A stretch of DNA of 64,000 nt from Halorussus caseinilyticus (GTDB lineage: Archaea > Halobacteriota > Halobacteria > Halobacteriales > Haladaptataceae). Under the pieces are notes generated by a model, which worked only from the letters and a program-made list of their open reading frames with translations, ran no database searches and had not been told where the DNA came from. The stretch spans positions 806,001-870,000 of the forward strand of contig NZ_CP119809.1 in NCBI RefSeq assembly GCF_029338395.1. Direction: 5' to 3'. How positions within the stretch are numbered: the stretch's first letter is position 1; every line of letters starts with the position of its first letter. Below are positions 27,913 through 35,746 of this stretch, piece by piece. Both the position numbers and the translations under genes were made by a program.

Positions 27913-28572
27913 ATGACTGAATCGGACGGGACCGGTCGGCGCGGGCAGGTCGGAATCGGGACGCTCGTGGTGTTCATCGCCATGGTCCTCGTGGCGGCCA
28001 TCGCCGCCGGAGTCCTGCTCAACACTGCGGGACTCCTCCAGTCGAAGGGCGAACGGACGGGCAGTGAGAGCGTCTCGTCGGTTTCCGACGGTATCCGGGT
28101 CGTCTCGACGCTCGGCACCGACATCCGAATCGACCACACCGGCGGCCGGGACCGCGTGACCGTCACGCGACTCCGACTGCTGATTCGGCCTACGGCGGGC
28201 GCGGACCCCATCGACACCGAGAACGTCACCGTCGGCTACACCAGCACCGCGTTGCGACCACAGTACCGGACGACGACGCTCGTCTCGGGCAACCCGTTGG
28301 GTCCCGACGAGGGGACGACGCCCTCGTTCCACACCTACACCACCTCGGGCGCGGACGCCACGGTCCTCGGCGGGACTCACGACATGCTCAACCTGACCAT
28401 CCCGCTCCAGTACCACGACGGCGGCACCCTCAGAAACACGTTCCAACCCGGCGCGCTGGCGGGGGGAGACGAGGCGACCCTCCACGTCGTGACCGCCGCC
28501 GGGAGCAAGCGAACCGTCCGAATTCGGATTCCGCGGACGCTCGGGCGCGACGACACCGCGGTCACGCTCTGA
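27913..28572 (+). CDS. Archaellin-type (flagellin) protein
   Basis: The 219-residue protein has an N-terminal class III signal: a short basic segment ending GRRGQ, then GIGTLVVFIAMVLVAAIAAGVLLNTAG, the hydrophobic helix that packs in archaellum filaments. The prepilin peptidase would cut before QVGIGT. The rest is beta-rich with YTSTALRP and PFHTYTT-like strands typical of archaellins. It stands alone: no fla/arl motor genes are seen nearby. It may be a secondary archaellin or an adhesive filament subunit. The ATG at 27913 is chosen over one seven codons upstream because the signal then has normal length. Confidence 0.85.
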   Translation: MTESDGTGRRGQVGIGTLVVFIAMVLVAAIAAGVLLNTAGLLQSKGERTGSESVSSVSDGIRVVSTLGTDIRIDHTGGRDRVTVTRLRLLIRPTAGADPIDTENVTVGYTSTALRPQYRTTTLVSGNPLGPDEGTTPSFHTYTTSGADATVLGGTHDMLNLTIPLQYHDGGTLRNTFQPGALAGGDEATLHVVTAAGSKRTVRIRIPRTLGRDDTAVTL

Positions 28573-28620
28573 GCGCGATTTGGGTCTCGAAACCGGACCG
28601 ACCATCGGACGCCGACCATC

Positions 28621-28655
28621 GGACGCCGACCGTCGGAATCCGACGGTCGGCGTCC
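28621..28655. terminator. 16-bp perfect hairpin between convergent genes
   Basis: Arms GGACGCCGACCGTCGG and CCGACGGTCGGCGTCC with a 3-base loop sit exactly between the archaellin stop and the stop of the small protein on the other strand, so it could end both transcripts. Two direct GACCATCGGACGCC copies precede it. Confidence 0.65.
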
Positions 28656-28657
28656 GA

Positions 28658-28810
28658 CTACCCGCTCTCCGGAAGCACGCGTTCGACCTTCTCGAACGGA
28701 AGCCACCCGACGTTGCGGCCGTGACTGTCCTTCAGAATCAGTCCCTCGCGTCCCTCCTCGAAGGCGTCGCACGAGATGCTCGGCCCGTCAGTTCGTTCGA
28801 CTCGTGGCAT
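28658..28810 (-). CDS. Small conserved-type hypothetical protein (50 aa)
   Basis: A 50-residue acidic open frame from ATG 28810 to TAG 28658: it begins MPRVERTDGPSISCDAFEEG, continues REGLILKDSHGRNVGWLPFE and ends KVERVLPESG. The compact beta-type pattern (EGLILKDSxGRxVGWLPF) and strong third-position GC fit a real haloarchaeal mini-protein. It is convergent with the archaellin gene across a perfect hairpin and lies 50 bases downstream of the second Bat-type regulator's stop... in fact just ahead of it on the same strand in gene order. Function unknown. Confidence 0.7.
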   Translation of the reverse strand: MPRVERTDGPSISCDAFEEGREGLILKDSHGRNVGWLPFEKVERVLPESG

Positions 28811-28860
28811 GGTTTCGTGGTCCCAGTCGAGTCACAAAAACGTACCGCGCCCGTGGCCGA

Positions 28861-29562
28861 CTACTCCAACTCTTCGAGGGCCTCCACGACGCGCTGAATC
28901 ATCTTCTGCTGGCCGCGCCGGAGGTTCTTCGACACCGCGGGCTTGGACACGTCGAACTCGTCGGCGAGGTGGCCGAGGGTCGCGCCGCGGGGACTCTCGA
29001 AGTAACCGTCGTTGACCGCGGTTTCGAGGGTCTCGCGCTCTACGTCCGAGAGGTCCCGACACCCCTCGATGAGGGTCATCGCCGCGCCCGCGTTCTGGAC
29101 GAACCCCTGCAAGTCGGGGAGTTCGGTGTTGTTGCGTTCCAGAACCTCGAACTCGTTGTCCCGGTCGAGTTCCGCCAGCGTCGTGTCCTCGCACTCGATG
29201 TCGTCAAACCCGACGTGCCAGATTTCGCTCCCGTCCTCGATGTGGAAGGGGCCGGTGATGTAGCCGCCGTTCCCGCGGATGGCCGCCATCGCGTCCGTCT
29301 CGCCGATGACCGTTCGGATGTGCGCAACGTTGTCCCTGCGGGTGAGTAGGTCGTAGTCGCGCATGTTATCCTGTTCGCGTAACGTTCCGAGACCGGCGGT
29401 GAGTGCCGCGCGGTCCGCTCCTTCGACCATCAACCGGGTTTCGAGTTGGCGGTTCACCCGGTCGAAGTCCCACTGGATTGCCGAGAAGCCGACTTCGTGG
29501 TCGTCGGTCGTGTCGATAAATGGGCAGTCGTACTGCTCCATGTCCATCGTGATGTCTATCAT
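28861..29562 (-). CDS. Bat-type HTH transcriptional regulator (paralogue 2)
   Basis: The 233-residue paralogue of the protein at 18740-19441 aligns to it end to end without gaps. The sensor-like part has MDMEQYDCPFI, NMRDYDLLTRR, HIRTVIGETDAM and GYITGPFHIEDGSE. The HTH_10 part has LSDVERETLETAVNDGYFESPR and HLADEFDVSKPAVSKNLRRG. A TATA box (TTTTATCC, about 29600-29608) predicts transcription starting near 29580, which excludes the upstream ATG at 29589 and supports 29562. It is divergent from the aldo/keto reductase. The strict sequence conservation of the N-terminal half suggests both paralogues sense the same kind of ligand. Confidence 0.88.
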   Translation of the reverse strand: MIDITMDMEQYDCPFIDTTDDHEVGFSAIQWDFDRVNRQLETRLMVEGADRAALTAGLGTLREQDNMRDYDLLTRRDNVAHIRTVIGETDAMAAIRGNGGYITGPFHIEDGSEIWHVGFDDIECEDTTLAELDRDNEFEVLERNNTELPDLQGFVQNAGAAMTLIEGCRDLSDVERETLETAVNDGYFESPRGATLGHLADEFDVSKPAVSKNLRRGQQKMIQRVVEALEELE

Positions 29563-29721
29563 GGGCCTGCCCTTGCTATCGTACCCCATACGGTAGATAG
29601 GATAAAAGAGTTTTCTTCGGCCGCGGAAATCGCTCTCGAAACCCGGTCCCGTGGCGTCGAATCGTCGTAGATTTCCGACGCCGTAACCACTTTCCTCGCT
29701 CTCGTCCAACGATAGCGTGCT

Positions 29722-30555
29722 ATGGCTCAACGCGAAGAACTCGACGACGAGCGTCTACTCGACGGAATGCCGCGACTCGGACTCGGGACGTGGGAGAACA
29801 CCGACGCCGGGACGTGCGCCGAGAGCGTCCGGCAGGCGCTGGAGATGGGGTATCGCCACATCGACACCGCCCAAGCCTACGACAACGAAGAACACGTCGG
29901 CGACGGCATCGCCGACGCCGACGTTGACCGCGAGGACGTGTTCCTCGCCACGAAGATTTGGACGAGCAACCTCGCTCACGAGGACGTGATTCACACCGCG
30001 AAAGAGAGTCTGGACCGGCTCGGCGTCGAGTACGTGGACCTGCTGTACGTCCACTGGCCCGCCGACGAGTACGACCCCGAGGACACGCTCCCGGCGTTCG
30101 ACCAACTCTACGACGACGGTCTCATCGAGAACGTCGGCGTCTCGAACTTCGAGCCTCGCCATTTGGACGAAGCGCAGGACGTTCTCGACGCGCCCCTGTT
30201 CGCCAATCAGGTCGAGATGCACCCGATGCTCCCCCAAGACGAACTGGTCGAGTACGGGCGGGACAACGACGTGAACATCGTCGCCTACTCGCCGCTTGCC
30301 CGCGGGGAGGTGTTCGACGTGCCCGAGATTCAGGAAGTCGCCGAGAAACACGACGCCTCCGCCGCGCAGGTGAGTCTGGCGTGGCTTCTCCAGAAAGACG
30401 GCGTGGCCGCGATTCCGAAGGCCTCCAGCGAGGACCACATCCGGGACAACTGGGGTGCGCTGGACCTCGAACTCGACGACGAGGACGTGGCGAAGATAGA
30501 CGGCATCGACCGGCGCGAGCGAGAGGTAGACCCCGGTTTCGCCCCGTGGAACTGA
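29722..30555 (+). CDS. Aldo/keto reductase
   Basis: The 277-residue NADP(H)-dependent oxidoreductase of the (beta/alpha)8 AKR family has the catalytic tetrad Asp48, Tyr53, Lys78 and His111 (DTAQAYDNE, ATKIW, YVHWP). The C-terminal cofactor-binding motif is AIPKASSEDHIRDN. It resembles 2,5-diketo-gluconate reductase type AKR5 enzymes of haloarchaea, which reduce small carbonyl compounds; the physiological substrate is unknown. It is divergent from the second Bat-type regulator with a ~160-base shared promoter region. Confidence 0.94.
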   Translation: MAQREELDDERLLDGMPRLGLGTWENTDAGTCAESVRQALEMGYRHIDTAQAYDNEEHVGDGIADADVDREDVFLATKIWTSNLAHEDVIHTAKESLDRLGVEYVDLLYVHWPADEYDPEDTLPAFDQLYDDGLIENVGVSNFEPRHLDEAQDVLDAPLFANQVEMHPMLPQDELVEYGRDNDVNIVAYSPLARGEVFDVPEIQEVAEKHDASAAQVSLAWLLQKDGVAAIPKASSEDHIRDNWGALDLELDDEDVAKIDGIDRREREVDPGFAPWN

Positions 30556-30641
30556 CGGGATAGCCGGTTTCGGTTCGCCGGAGTTTCGTTACAGCGGGCG
30601 GAACACAATTTTTTACCGAGAGGTCCCCGACTACCGGAACG

Positions 30642-31154
30642 ATGAACGACTCCGGCGACATCTCCACCTTCCGCGCCCTCCACCGACTGGTCGAACACTA
30701 CACGCCCGACGAGAGTCTCGGGCGGACCCTGCTCGGCGGGACCGCCCTCGCGTTCGCGCCGTTCCTGTTTCTCGGCGGGGCGACGATTCTGTACGGTGGT
30801 GCCGTCTTCCCGATTCTGGTGTTCGGTCTGTTCTCGTTTCTGGTCAGCATCCCCGCGTTCGTCGTCGGCGTGATGACGCTCTGGCCGGTCTACCTCTCGC
30901 TCATCGGCAACGTCGAGTCCGCCGGGGCGTACCCCGAGGGCGCGACCGGACCGGGGGAAGACCCCGAGAGCGCGGAGGCCGTCCTGAAACGGCGCTACGC
31001 GGCGGGGGAACTCACCCGCGAGGAGTTCGAGCGCCGACTGAGCGACGTTATGGGTCCGTCGGGACCAACCGGTGGCCGGTCGGAAACCGACAGCGAGTCG
31101 AGACGCGAGGAGGGACGCGACGGCCGCCGAGAACGCTCTCGCAGTCGGTCGTAG
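30642..31154 (+). CDS. Two-helix membrane protein with SHOCT domain
   Basis: A 170-residue protein with membrane segments at about 31-52 and 55-83, then a SHOCT (short C-terminal) motif at about 111-136 (AVLKRRYAAGELTREEFERRLSDV) and a charged tail ending in repeated Arg-Ser. SHOCT modules usually mediate oligomerisation. Function unknown. It stands alone, with TTTTTTACCG-like AT-rich DNA about 30 bases before the start. Confidence 0.85.
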   Translation: MNDSGDISTFRALHRLVEHYTPDESLGRTLLGGTALAFAPFLFLGGATILYGGAVFPILVFGLFSFLVSIPAFVVGVMTLWPVYLSLIGNVESAGAYPEGATGPGEDPESAEAVLKRRYAAGELTREEFERRLSDVMGPSGPTGGRSETDSESRREEGRDGRRERSRSRS

Positions 31155-31250
31155 TCGGTCCCTACTCCCGACGGACGCCGTACCTATCCGAAATCCGGCA
31201 GAAAAACGACCCCGAAGCTTCATAGTGACCGTAACGTAGTAAAAACGCAG

Positions 31251-31994
31251 ATGCATGGCGGAACAAGCAGTACCGGTCTCGTCGGAGCGGTCCGATACGA
31301 CTTGCAACGACTGCACGAGAGTTGGATGGCGCTGTTCTTCCCGCGCCAGCGAGGTACCCAGAGCGGCGTCCTCGGCAAGTGGGAACCGTCCTCGAAGTCG
31401 GGGAAAGTAGCGTACCGGGCGTGGAGCGCGGTCGGAACGCCGGTCGTAGGCGTACTCTACCCCCTCGCGCTCGCCGGGTTCGCGGCCCGGTACTACACCC
31501 GGAAGATAGACGGGACCGCGACCCGACTCGGCGTCGTGGGCGTGGTCCTCCTGTCGCTTCTGGTCTGGGGCGGCCTGACGGCGCTGGCCCGACTCCGGTT
31601 CTCGACCGACGGCTTTCTCGCGGTGGGTGCCGCGGGCGGGGTCGCCACCGTCGCGGCGGCGCTGGCGTACCTCTCGGGGACGCGCGGTGGACGCCTCAGT
31701 ACAGTCTTCTTCGCCTATCCGTTTGCGATGACGGCCATCTTCCTGCCGCCGGTCGTCGCGGCGCTCTACTCGCCGACGCTCTCGGAGGTCGTCTTCCCGA
31801 AGAGTTACACGCTGGCGGTGTGGTTGCTCGACAACCCGCTGGACCTGTGGGGTCTCAACACGTTCCTGCGCGAGCAGTTCACCCTCGAAGGCGCGAACTA
31901 CGCGGCGATGTGGTTCGGCCTGTCGGTACCGACCGGGTGGGTCCTCGGCTCTCTGGTGACGCTGGCGGACGTGGTGCGACCGAAAGGAGAGTGA
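31251..31994 (+). CDS. Multi-pass membrane protein of unknown function
   Basis: A 247-residue protein. A cytoplasmic N-terminus (about 1-60, with DLQRLHESWMALFFPRQR) is followed by about five or six hydrophobic segments (near 63-85, 92-110, 120-140, 150-172, 178-195, 215-240). No enzymatic motif is seen. The N-terminal LHESWMxLxFPRQ pattern is the most distinctive feature. It is followed by a GGCGGTCGGG/CCCGACCGCC hairpin and a T-run. Confidence 0.75.
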   Translation: MHGGTSSTGLVGAVRYDLQRLHESWMALFFPRQRGTQSGVLGKWEPSSKSGKVAYRAWSAVGTPVVGVLYPLALAGFAARYYTRKIDGTATRLGVVGVVLLSLLVWGGLTALARLRFSTDGFLAVGAAGGVATVAAALAYLSGTRGGRLSTVFFAYPFAMTAIFLPPVVAALYSPTLSEVVFPKSYTLAVWLLDNPLDLWGLNTFLREQFTLEGANYAAMWFGLSVPTGWVLGSLVTLADVVRPKGE

Positions 31995-31995
31995 G

Positions 31996-32045
31996 GCGGT
32001 CGGGTCCCGACCGCCGGTGTCGTCTCGTCTATAGAATCTTTTTCA
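31996..32045 (+). terminator. Hairpin and T-run after the membrane protein gene
   Basis: A near-perfect palindrome GGCGGTCGGG-T-CCCGACCGCC starts two bases after the TGA and is followed within 30 bases by TCTTTTTC; an AT-rich tract continues to 32090. Confidence 0.55.
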
Positions 32046-32157
32046 CGTGCTAGAGAAATATTTTTATTTCTTTTAGAAACAAATAGGTTGTCTTCGGCGG
32101 CGAGGAGCGCGACGAGACAGGGCAACGCTTTTGCTCGCCTCGTCCTCACGTTCGGAC

Positions 32158-32349
32158 ATGGAGTTTACTTTCCCCGCGACCGCCGCGATACTGCTCGGAA
32201 TCGTCGCGCTCGGTACGGCCGCGCTCATCGGGATGGGATTCATGGCCACAACGACCGTGCTGATGATGGTGACGCCCTCGATGCTGGTGTTCGGCGCGAT
32301 AGCGCTCTTCGTCGGCGTCAAGCACGGCGAGTACCGGGCGACGCGATAG
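32158..32349 (+). CDS. Small two-helix membrane protein
   Basis: 63 residues: two hydrophobic segments (about 6-28 and 32-52) with the pattern GMGFMATTTVLMMVTPSMLVFG, then GVKHGEYRA at the end. This matches a widespread small haloarchaeal membrane family of unknown function as I recall it. The ATG at 32158 is preferred to one nine codons upstream, because the hydrophobic protein then begins with the usual MEFxxP. Confidence 0.75.
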   Translation: MEFTFPATAAILLGIVALGTAALIGMGFMATTTVLMMVTPSMLVFGAIALFVGVKHGEYRATR

Positions 32350-32400
32350 GTCGGGCGCTTCCGACGCGTATTTTCCCGACCATCGGCACGTCTCGTAGTG

Positions 32401-33075
32401 ATGGAGCGTCCTGACCGCCGCGAACTGCTCCGGTCGTGCGTCGGCGCTTCTGTCGCCTTCTTCGCCGGTTGTACTCGGTCGAACCCAGACGAGACGCCCT
32501 CCGCGATGTCACGGACCACGACGCACCGGACTACGGCCCCGACCACCGACCGGACAGAGACGAAAGCCACGGAGATGACCACCGACACGACGACCATCGA
32601 CATCGGAAGTCCGCCCGAAACACGATTGCCGTTCACGGTGTATCCCGACGAGGTGGGTCGAATCGTCACGGCCGACCTCTCCTCGACTGCAGACTGCACC
32701 CACGCCGCCGCACTAGCGACTGACAGGAGCGAAGCCGAGCAGTTCGACTGGACGACCACCGACGAGGGCGTCCGGGAGTTCGTCCGAGCGACCGACTTCG
32801 AGATGGCGTGCCTGCTGGCGGGTCGAACGACGAATCCGGGACCAGTTGAGTACGAGGTGGACCACATCGTCCGTGAGACCGAGACGACTCTCCGAGTCCA
32901 CACCATCGCCGAGGGCGTTCCCGGACCGAGCACCAGCGACATCGAAACCCGACTCGTTCGCGTCAGTCTCGACCGCGGACCGTCCCCCTCGCGAACGGTC
33001 GTCGTTCGAACGACCGACTACGACGATTCTCGGCTAACGTTCGCCACCGACGACCGGACCTGTCCGGACGAGTGA
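32401..33075 (+). CDS. Secreted lipoprotein of unknown function
   Basis: A 224-residue protein with a twin-arginine-like start (RPDRRELLRS) and lipobox FAGC at Cys22, hence probably Tat-exported and lipid-anchored. A Thr-rich linker (about 30-65) precedes a soluble domain with three cysteines (DCTHAA, MACLLA and the terminal RTCPDE). No family is recognised. It starts 51 bases after the small membrane protein on the same strand. Confidence 0.75.
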   Translation: MERPDRRELLRSCVGASVAFFAGCTRSNPDETPSAMSRTTTHRTTAPTTDRTETKATEMTTDTTTIDIGSPPETRLPFTVYPDEVGRIVTADLSSTADCTHAAALATDRSEAEQFDWTTTDEGVREFVRATDFEMACLLAGRTTNPGPVEYEVDHIVRETETTLRVHTIAEGVPGPSTSDIETRLVRVSLDRGPSPSRTVVVRTTDYDDSRLTFATDDRTCPDE

Positions 33076-33129
33076 AGCCAGAAAAACGGTAGGAGTGGTG
33101 TTGCTCGATTCACTACCCGCGGTCAGGTA

Positions 33130-33300
33130 TTAGCAGACGACCGCGAGCGAACGCAGTGAGCGAGCGGACCGAGGAATCCCTCGACGGAGCGCCGGAGGTG
33201 CGCTCCGCGCACCTCCGGGCGATGGAGGGGGTGACGACGGATTTTGGTCGAGCTTTTACCAGCGAGAAATCGCGGTTTCGCCGCGATTTCGAGCGCAGTA
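33130..33300. repeat. Cluster of three near-perfect hairpins
   Basis: Between the lipoprotein and CysD-like genes: GAGCGAACGCAGTGAGCGAGC, a motif also present in element copy 2 (57964); CGGAGGTGCGC/GCGCACCTCCG with a TCC loop (near 33196-33220); and GAAATCGCGG/CCGCGATTTC (near 33265-33290), flanked by CTTTTAC and GTAAAAG. The last is itself an inverted pair (GCTTTTAC ... GTAAAAGG). It may end both convergent transcripts. Confidence 0.6.
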
Positions 33301-33311
33301 AAAGGTCGTTC

Positions 33312-34283
33312 CTACATGTAGCCGAGGTCGCGCAGGCGCTCCATCAGGTCCTCTTTGTCTTGGGCGCGGCCCGCGCGCTCGGTCGTGTCTTCGAGGTCCT
33401 GCAACCACGCGGGTTCCTCGTCGGACTTCTCGGTGCTGACTTCGCTACCGAGCGAGCGGAATCCGGCGAAGTACTTGGGGCTGACCGGGATGTCGTCCTG
33501 CGTGAGGTCGCCCGGCAGGTCGTCGTCGGCCTCGGGGACGTAGCCGTCGTCGGGGTATTCGTCTACCGTGTCCGGGACGACGTAGTGCCAGAAGGTGTCC
33601 CAGACCGCGCGCTCGTCGAACTGGAGAATCGGCTGAACGCGGTCGTGGGGCGGGTAGATGTCGGGGTCGTGGCGCGGCGAGAAGAACGTCTCGTCCGCGC
33701 GGGCCTCCTGTTCGTCCCAGCGGACGCCGGAGATGATGCCGTCGATGTCGAGTTCTTCGATGGTGTCGTTGAGCGCCACCGTCTTCAGCAGGTGGTTGCC
33801 GACGTAGGTGTCGAGCAGGAAGGGGAAGGTGTCCTCCTCGTACTCCAGAATCTCGCGGACGTGGTGCTGGTTGTGTTCGTTGAGCGCGTCGATGGGGATG
33901 TCGTCGCCGGGTTCGAGGTCGTTCTCCTCGGCGTAGTCGCCAACGTCGTCGTTGCTGGCGTAGACGACATCGAGGCCCCACTCGTCTTCCCACTTGGCAA
34001 CGAAGTCGTGAATCTCGTCGAAGTGCTGGAAGTGGTCGATGAACACCGCGGTCGGGGTCGGAAGGTCGTACTTCTCGGCGACCTCTTTGATGAAGTAGAG
34101 GGTGAGCGTCGAGTCCTTGCCGCCGGTCCACATCACGGCCGGGTTCTCGTACTCTTCGAGGCCCTGCCGAGTCACGTCGATGGCCTTCTCTATCTTGTGT
34201 TCCATCGAGGCGTAGTCCTCGGGGTCTTCGCCTTCGCCGTCCGTGTAGTCTACGTCTACGTAGTTCGGGAAGTCTTCGGGCAT
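33312..34283 (-). CDS. CysD-like PP-loop protein (PAPS reductase/sulfate adenylyltransferase subunit 2 family)
   Basis: The 323-residue adenine nucleotide alpha-hydrolase fold has a PP-loop MWTGGKDSTLTLYF (residues 51-64). The C-terminal pattern RSLGSEVSTEK...TTERAGRAQDKEDLMERLRDLGYM follows sulfate adenylyltransferase subunit 2 (CysD), where TSERxGRxxD is typical. FIDHFQHFDEIHDF follows the first strand as in PAPS reductases. No CysN GTPase, APS kinase or sulfite reductase is adjacent, so classical sulfate activation is not proven; another sulphur or nucleotide activation role is possible. It is flanked by unusual hairpin clusters on both sides. Confidence 0.85.
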   Translation of the reverse strand: MPEDFPNYVDVDYTDGEGEDPEDYASMEHKIEKAIDVTRQGLEEYENPAVMWTGGKDSTLTLYFIKEVAEKYDLPTPTAVFIDHFQHFDEIHDFVAKWEDEWGLDVVYASNDDVGDYAEENDLEPGDDIPIDALNEHNQHHVREILEYEEDTFPFLLDTYVGNHLLKTVALNDTIEELDIDGIISGVRWDEQEARADETFFSPRHDPDIYPPHDRVQPILQFDERAVWDTFWHYVVPDTVDEYPDDGYVPEADDDLPGDLTQDDIPVSPKYFAGFRSLGSEVSTEKSDEEPAWLQDLEDTTERAGRAQDKEDLMERLRDLGYM

Positions 34284-34641
34284 CGTTCGTAATTACATCT
34301 AATTACCACCCTAAAGTGTCTTTCGGCTCTCCACGCTTACAGGACGCGACCACCGACCCGAACGAGCCGTCTACCGCGTTTTCAGGCCGTCGTTGGTGAC
34401 AACCTGTAACGTGGGAGAAACACCCACGACGGTACGCGACCCTCTCCTTTCCACCCACAGCGAGCCGAAGGCTCGCGCACTGGCAGTTGTACCGCGGGCG
34501 AGCGAGCGCCGGAGGACCGAAGGTCTCCGGCGCTCGCTCGCCCGCGGCCCTTTTTGGTCCAGATTTTTCGAGGAGGGTGCCACAGGGCGAGCGACGCGGT
34601 GCGTCGCTCGCCCGAGGACACCCGACGAAGAAAAAAGGTGG
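34284..34641. other. Intergenic region dominated by two very strong hairpins
   Basis: No gene is seen. 34495-34550 holds CCGCGGGCGAGCGAGCGCCG with a complementary arm ending in GCCCGCGG, more than 20 paired bases, followed by CCCTTTTT. At 34587-34615 lies GGGCGAGCGACGC-GGT-GCGTCGCTCGCCC, a 13-base perfect stem. Together they could insulate the two minus-strand genes on each side. Shared sub-motifs (GGCGAGCGA...) link the two hairpins. Confidence 0.6.
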
Positions 34642-35223
34642 TTAGATGAACTCGTTGTCCCGCCAATCGACCCCGCTGGACCCCGAGTCCGAGGAGGTCG
34701 GCCCTTCGACCACTTCGATGGACGCGGGTCGGTCCTCGCCGTCCACGATGCGGGTCGCCTGCAGTTCGCCGTCCCGTTCGGTGATTGCGGTGAGCGTTCC
34801 TTTCTCTGCCAAGCGAGCGATGTCGCAGAGGACGAGAAACATCGGATACTGGAGCGCCGTGTTCTGGAGAACCGTCTCGCGGTCACCTTTGAACGCGGCG
34901 ACTTCGATGAGTTCGCCCATGGGTTCTTCGTCTTCCTCTTCTTCCTCGACCTCGTCGCCCCATCGGGGACCTTCGCGCCGTTTTTGCTCCTCTTCGGTGT
35001 AGACGCGGGTCTCCGAGATGCTGGCTTTCAACTGCGCGGTCGGCGTGTACTTGCTGATGCTGTCGTCGTCGGCCACCGCGCTGATGATGAGCGTGTTCTT
35101 GCGCCGGGTAATATCGACGCTAGCAATCTTGGGCGGAAGGTCGGGGTCGCCTTCGAAGTGGTCGTAAACGTTCTCTAACGGCAGTTCGAGCGTCGAATGA
35201 AGTCGATATACTTGCCCCGTCAT
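34642..35223 (-). CDS. Conserved haloarchaeal protein of unknown function (DUF7110-like)
   Basis: A 193-residue soluble acidic protein. The N-terminal half starts TGQVYRLHSTLELPLENVYDHF and contains SVDITRRKNTLIISAVADDDS and KYTPTAQLKASI, a pattern I associate with a widely conserved haloarchaeal family (DUF7110, from memory). A poly-Glu stretch (EVEEEEEDEE) follows, then a helical C-terminal part (LQNTALQYPMFLVLCDIARLAEKGTLTAI). The ATG at 35223 is chosen because the family begins at MTGxVYRLHS. Function unknown. Confidence 0.75.
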   Translation of the reverse strand: MTGQVYRLHSTLELPLENVYDHFEGDPDLPPKIASVDITRRKNTLIISAVADDDSISKYTPTAQLKASISETRVYTEEEQKRREGPRWGDEVEEEEEDEEPMGELIEVAAFKGDRETVLQNTALQYPMFLVLCDIARLAEKGTLTAITERDGELQATRIVDGEDRPASIEVVEGPTSSDSGSSGVDWRDNEFI

Positions 35224-35335
35224 TTGTGATTTACATACAGGTTCCCGGCTGACGACACGGTACACGGGAGTGTAGGTGTTCCGAACATATATGACCTACT
35301 CTTTTGGTTCTCGTTTCTGTCCACGTAACGAGTAC

Positions 35336-35677
35336 TTACGCCGACAGCTTCTCACCCAGTTCGTCGCGCTCGTCCAGTTCGGCGAGAACGTCGCTCCCGC
35401 CGATAAACTCGCCGTCCACGAACGTCTGTGGGATGGTCTCCCACCCGCTGTGGTCCTCCAAGGCGGCCCGGAACTCGGGAAGCGCGTCCAGCACGTCCAC
35501 CGTCTCGTACTCGTCGCGGTGTCGCTGGACGAGTTCCAGCGCCTTCTGGGAGTAACCGCACTGGGGCATCAGTTCGTTGCCCTTCATGAACAGCACGACC
35601 CGATTGTCCTCGATGGCCGAGTCCACGCGCTCGCGGACTTCTTCCTCGGTCAGGTCGCTTTTCGGTTGAAAGGTCAT
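35336..35677 (-). CDS. Monothiol glutaredoxin-family protein
   Basis: A 113-residue thioredoxin-fold protein with active site CGYS (Cys40), the monothiol CGFS-type arrangement, within VVLFMKGNELMPQCGYSQKAL. It has the cis-proline region TIPQTFVDGEFIGGSDVLAEL. CGFS-type proteins carry or deliver iron-sulphur clusters with a low-molecular-weight thiol (glutathione in bacteria; haloarchaea use gamma-glutamylcysteine). The ATG at 35677 is chosen because the longer frame adds only basic residues. A 12-base sequence 30 bases before its start is repeated at 36748, beyond the gene upstream. Confidence 0.92.
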   Translation of the reverse strand: MTFQPKSDLTEEEVRERVDSAIEDNRVVLFMKGNELMPQCGYSQKALELVQRHRDEYETVDVLDALPEFRAALEDHSGWETIPQTFVDGEFIGGSDVLAELDERDELGEKLSA

Positions 35678-35706
35678 ACGCTTCGATACGACCCCCGAGC
35701 GCAAAG

Positions 35707-35718
35707 AAGTTGCGACGT
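35707..35718. repeat. Left copy of a 12-base direct repeat bounding an AT-rich insert
   Basis: AAGTTGCGACGT recurs exactly at 36748-36759, next to the gfcR stop. The ~1.03 kb between them is far more AT-rich than its neighbours and contains one hypothetical gene. Confidence 0.6.
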
Positions 35719-35746
35719 AGTGTTGGAGTGGAAGACTGACTTGTGA

